This document shows, one piece after another, positions 4,889 to 6,546 of a stretch of DNA of 6,546 bases (position 1 is the first letter of the stretch; each line of letters begins with the position of its first letter). This DNA is from Campylobacterales bacterium. Lineage in GTDB: Bacteria; Campylobacterota; Campylobacteria; Campylobacterales; QNZT01. Location: assembly GCA_027056215.1 (NCBI GenBank), contig JALULO010000240.1, forward strand, positions 1 through 6,546. Direction: 5' to 3'. Below the pieces are notes generated by a model, which saw only the letters and a list, made by a program, of their open reading frames with translations, searched no databases and was not told where the DNA came from. Both the position numbers and the translations under genes were made by a program.

Positions 4889-6109
4889 TCATCTCTCTAT
4901 CTCTTCTAATACCTTTGCTATGCGTGTTTGAACTTGGGTAAAGATACCTGCTTCTTTGGCAAAACTTCGCCATCGGTTTACTGCGTGTTGGACCTCTTGG
5001 ATAGTCTCTTTGTAGCCTTTGATCATGTGCTTTTTGCCTAACTCTATGAGATGTGTTTTGGTGAGCATCTTCCCTTCTCCTAAATACATCGTGCTATGCT
5101 CACCGCCAGGTCCATAAGAGAAAGTGGCATCGTAAAGTGGCGAGAGTCTCCATCTGCCTTGGTCATCCATGAGAAAGGAGAAGTTTTTGGCATGGTCGTC
5201 ACGGTTGTGGCTAAAAAGATTGAAGCAGGCTAAACGATACATCTTTTCTACTTCTTGGACATCTTTGGTGAGGTGAAGGGTGAGTCGCAAGAGATCATCA
5301 TAGTCAAGCGAAGGATATCTAAAGTCACTATGCGTCAATCCCGCCACGGAGTGCATGTGTACCCTGCTATCTCCTATACGGTCAAAGCGTTTGATGGCAA
5401 AGTAGCTTCTTTTTTTGCCTTGTAGCAGTGTAGTTTGCGGTACTTCTAATCCTGCCTCTTTTGCCATCTGAGAATAGGCATACTCTATCGCTCCTATCTC
5501 AGGATCATCAGCAGAAGAGGCAAACTTCACCATATAGTGTGAAAATCCCTCTTTGAGCGTCTGTCTCCCATGGATGATCTGCTTTGTATCATCGCTAAGT
5601 TGTACCAATATCTTCGGTCTAGCCCCTGCCGAAGAGCCACCTAAAAGCAAGAGTTCATCCACCATAGCATCACTGCTACCCTCAAGTATCTCTGATGAAT
5701 GCTTTGCCAGTATATCCAAGACAATCTCATCAGACAAAGCCTCCACTTCCCTCTCTGGCTCATAGCTCAAAGCTCCCATAGCATGATTGCCCACATAGCT
5801 CAGTCTATCGAGTGGTGTCAAAGCATGAGAATTAACCCCAAGACGCAGCAAATGCCTATCCATCAACAACCGCCCCCAACCATCGGGTAACGAGTCGGCA
5901 AACACACCCCAAAGCCCATCATATGGACTATCATCGCAACGAAACAATCCCGCTTTTAGAGGGAGCTTGTAGGGTGAGAGTTCGATGCCTGTTTTTAGGA
6001 AATTTTTGTCGTACTCGAAGTAGATTTTTTTGTTTTTTTGGGCTAGGGTTCCTAGTTTTTTGGGTTTGGTGTGGGTTAGGTGGACGGTTAGTTTATTGAT
6101 ATTAGTCAT
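4889..6109 (-). CDS. HipA-family serine/threonine kinase (toxin-type), no HipB seen
   Basis: A 406-aa protein (E. coli HipA: 440). HipA phosphorylates target proteins (glutamyl-tRNA synthetase in E. coli) and causes dormancy; this homologue's target is unknown. The N-terminal subdomain (1-120) has GTLAQKNKKIYFEYD, LPLKAGLFRCDDSPYDGLWG, FADSLPDGWGRLL and DRLSYVGNHAMGALSYEP. A glycine-rich loop GGSSAGARPK (157-166) is followed by FAIKRFDRIGDSRVHMHS (217-234). The C-terminal domain carries HNRDDHAKNFSF (291-302; Asp294 as catalytic base, Asn299 Mg-binding) and YDATFSYG (316-323; Asp317, Mg-binding). All catalytic residues appear present. The ATG at 6109 lies 3 nt after the stop of the helicase gene with only GAAG upstream, so translation is likely coupled to it. 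HipB-like HTH genes normally precede hipA; none exists in the window. The GC content is about 45-50%, much above the upstream gene (about 24%). Poly-A tracts occur near its 5' end. Confidence 0.92.
   Translation of the reverse strand: MTNINKLTVHLTHTKPKKLGTLAQKNKKIYFEYDKNFLKTGIELSPYKLPLKAGLFRCDDSPYDGLWGVFADSLPDGWGRLLMDRHLLRLGVNSHALTPLDRLSYVGNHAMGALSYEPEREVEALSDEIVLDILAKHSSEILEGSSDAMVDELLLLGGSSAGARPKILVQLSDDTKQIIHGRQTLKEGFSHYMVKFASSADDPEIGAIEYAYSQMAKEAGLEVPQTTLLQGKKRSYFAIKRFDRIGDSRVHMHSVAGLTHSDFRYPSLDYDDLLRLTLHLTKDVQEVEKMYRLACFNLFSHNRDDHAKNFSFLMDDQGRWRLSPLYDATFSYGPGGEHSTMYLGEGKMLTKTHLIELGKKHMIKGYKETIQEVQHAVNRWRSFAKEAGIFTQVQTRIAKVLEEIER
6025..6061 (-). repeat. Three poly-A runs near the 5' end of hipA
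   Basis: On the coding strand the runs are A6 (6061-6056), A7 (6039-6033) and A7 (6031-6025), within codons 17-29 of hipA. A small hairpin (CTAGG-GTT-CCTAG on the plus strand, 6043-6055) lies between the first two. Runs of A7 favour polymerase slippage and could switch the toxin frame on or off, but the frame is intact here. Confidence 0.4.
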
Positions 6110-6112
6110 GTA

Positions 6113-6546
6113 TTAATCTTCTATGTCATGAATTGTTTCAAATATGCTTTGAATACCATCACTAAAACTAGCTATATCATCAAGGTATAATATCCGTAAA
6201 TTTTCAATTGCACGAGAACAAGATACATAGAGTAAATTTTTTGTATTTGTATATTTTATTAATTCACCACTATCAAGCTCAGTATTATAATTTTTAAAAA
6301 ATGAAGAAAATTTATTTCTATCTTTTCCAAAAGCATTTTGCATTAATATTAAGACATTCTTATACTCTTCACCTTTTGTGCCATGATATGTATGATATAT
6401 CACATCTTTATTCTCTATTTTATTAATAAAGTCAAACCATGCCTTATACTCTACATAGTCAATTTTCAATAATTCAACTATTTTTTCTTTAGCACCTGCA
6501 ATATCATCTTCTTCAATATTTGGGAATAATCTACTCAATATATAGT
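6113..6546 (-). CDS. UvrD/Rep-like superfamily 1 helicase, C-terminal part only
   Basis: The last 144 codons of a gene that continues beyond the right edge; the frame is open to the edge, so the TTG near 6538 is not a true start. Two SF1A helicase motifs are visible: motif V in TYHGTKGEEYKNVLIL (H-x-x-K-G-x-E-x-x-x-V) and motif VI in NTKNLLYVSCSRAIENLRIL, the arginine-finger segment (N.LYV..SRA.E.L). The N-terminal Walker A and B part would lie outside. Helicases with KNLLYV-CSRA-ENL-type C termini occur with OLD-family nucleases in defence operons such as Gabija; from memory this looks similar, but the partner is not visible. The stop is 3 nt before hipA. Base composition is about 24% GC, far lower than all neighbours, suggesting recent acquisition from an AT-rich source. 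Confidence 0.85.
   Translation of the reverse strand, partial: YILSRLFPNIEEDDIAGAKEKIVELLKIDYVEYKAWFDFINKIENKDVIYHTYHGTKGEEYKNVLILMQNAFGKDRNKFSSFFKNYNTELDSGELIKYTNTKNLLYVSCSRAIENLRILYLDDIASFSDGIQSIFETIHDIED

Noticed and set aside
6041..6061. Small hairpin CTAGG-GTT-CCTAG followed by T6 on the plus strand, as a terminator.
   Set aside because: The stem is only 5-6 bp, it lies inside hipA, and there is no plus-strand gene to terminate.
1..6546. tRNA, rRNA, CRISPR arrays, complete insertion sequences and integrases.
   Set aside because: None was found: no regularly spaced repeats, no transposase or integrase motifs, no tRNA-like cloverleaf noticed by eye. Rearrangement is inferred only from truncated genes and composition.

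Overview
The window is about 40% GC by sampling and looks like chromosomal DNA of a Campylobacterota (Epsilonproteobacteria) species, perhaps a Sulfurimonas- or Sulfurovum-like free-living member. The clues are AT-rich intergenic DNA, extended -10 boxes of the form TGCTAAAAT, AAAGGA-type ribosome sites, and the style of the gene set. The lineage is an inference; no rRNA or marker gene is present.

Layout from left to right. At 1-1130, on the minus strand, lie the 5' end of a secreted PEBP/YbhB-like protein and a complete AraC-family regulator. A divergent intergenic region (1129-1231) with a near-perfect 20-bp inverted repeat separates the regulator from a plus-strand class I SAM methyltransferase (1232-2011), whose stop overlaps the convergent neighbour. 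From 4636 down to 2004 runs one minus-strand gene cluster: RhuM-Fic/Doc fusion, PTP-like phosphatase (4-nt overlap), Ogt DNA methyltransferase, a 54-aa GyrI-like C-terminal fragment, and a Cys-less MGMT-fold protein (1-nt overlap). A single good promoter stands in front of the fusion gene. At 4721-4882 is the C-terminal half of an antibiotic-biosynthesis-monooxygenase (ABM) gene, cut off three codons upstream by the stop codon of hipA. A full-length HipA-like kinase (4889-6109) follows without a recognisable HipB, and 3 nt beyond it is the very AT-rich 3' end of a UvrD-like helicase gene that leaves the window.

Functionally the region is an accessory mixture of alkylation repair (Ogt plus an alkyltransferase-like protein), toxin-type proteins (Fic/Doc, HipA) and possibly phage defence (UvrD-like helicase), with at least two 5'-truncated genes as scars of rearrangement. 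The observations most worth following are: a perfect 12-bp inverted repeat with a 3-nt loop inside the rhuM-fic coding sequence; the translationally coupled Fic/Doc and phosphatase pair; the hipA/ABM junction with the sharp GC break at hipA/helicase; and the possibility that the helicase is part of a Gabija-like or related nuclease-helicase defence operon outside the window.
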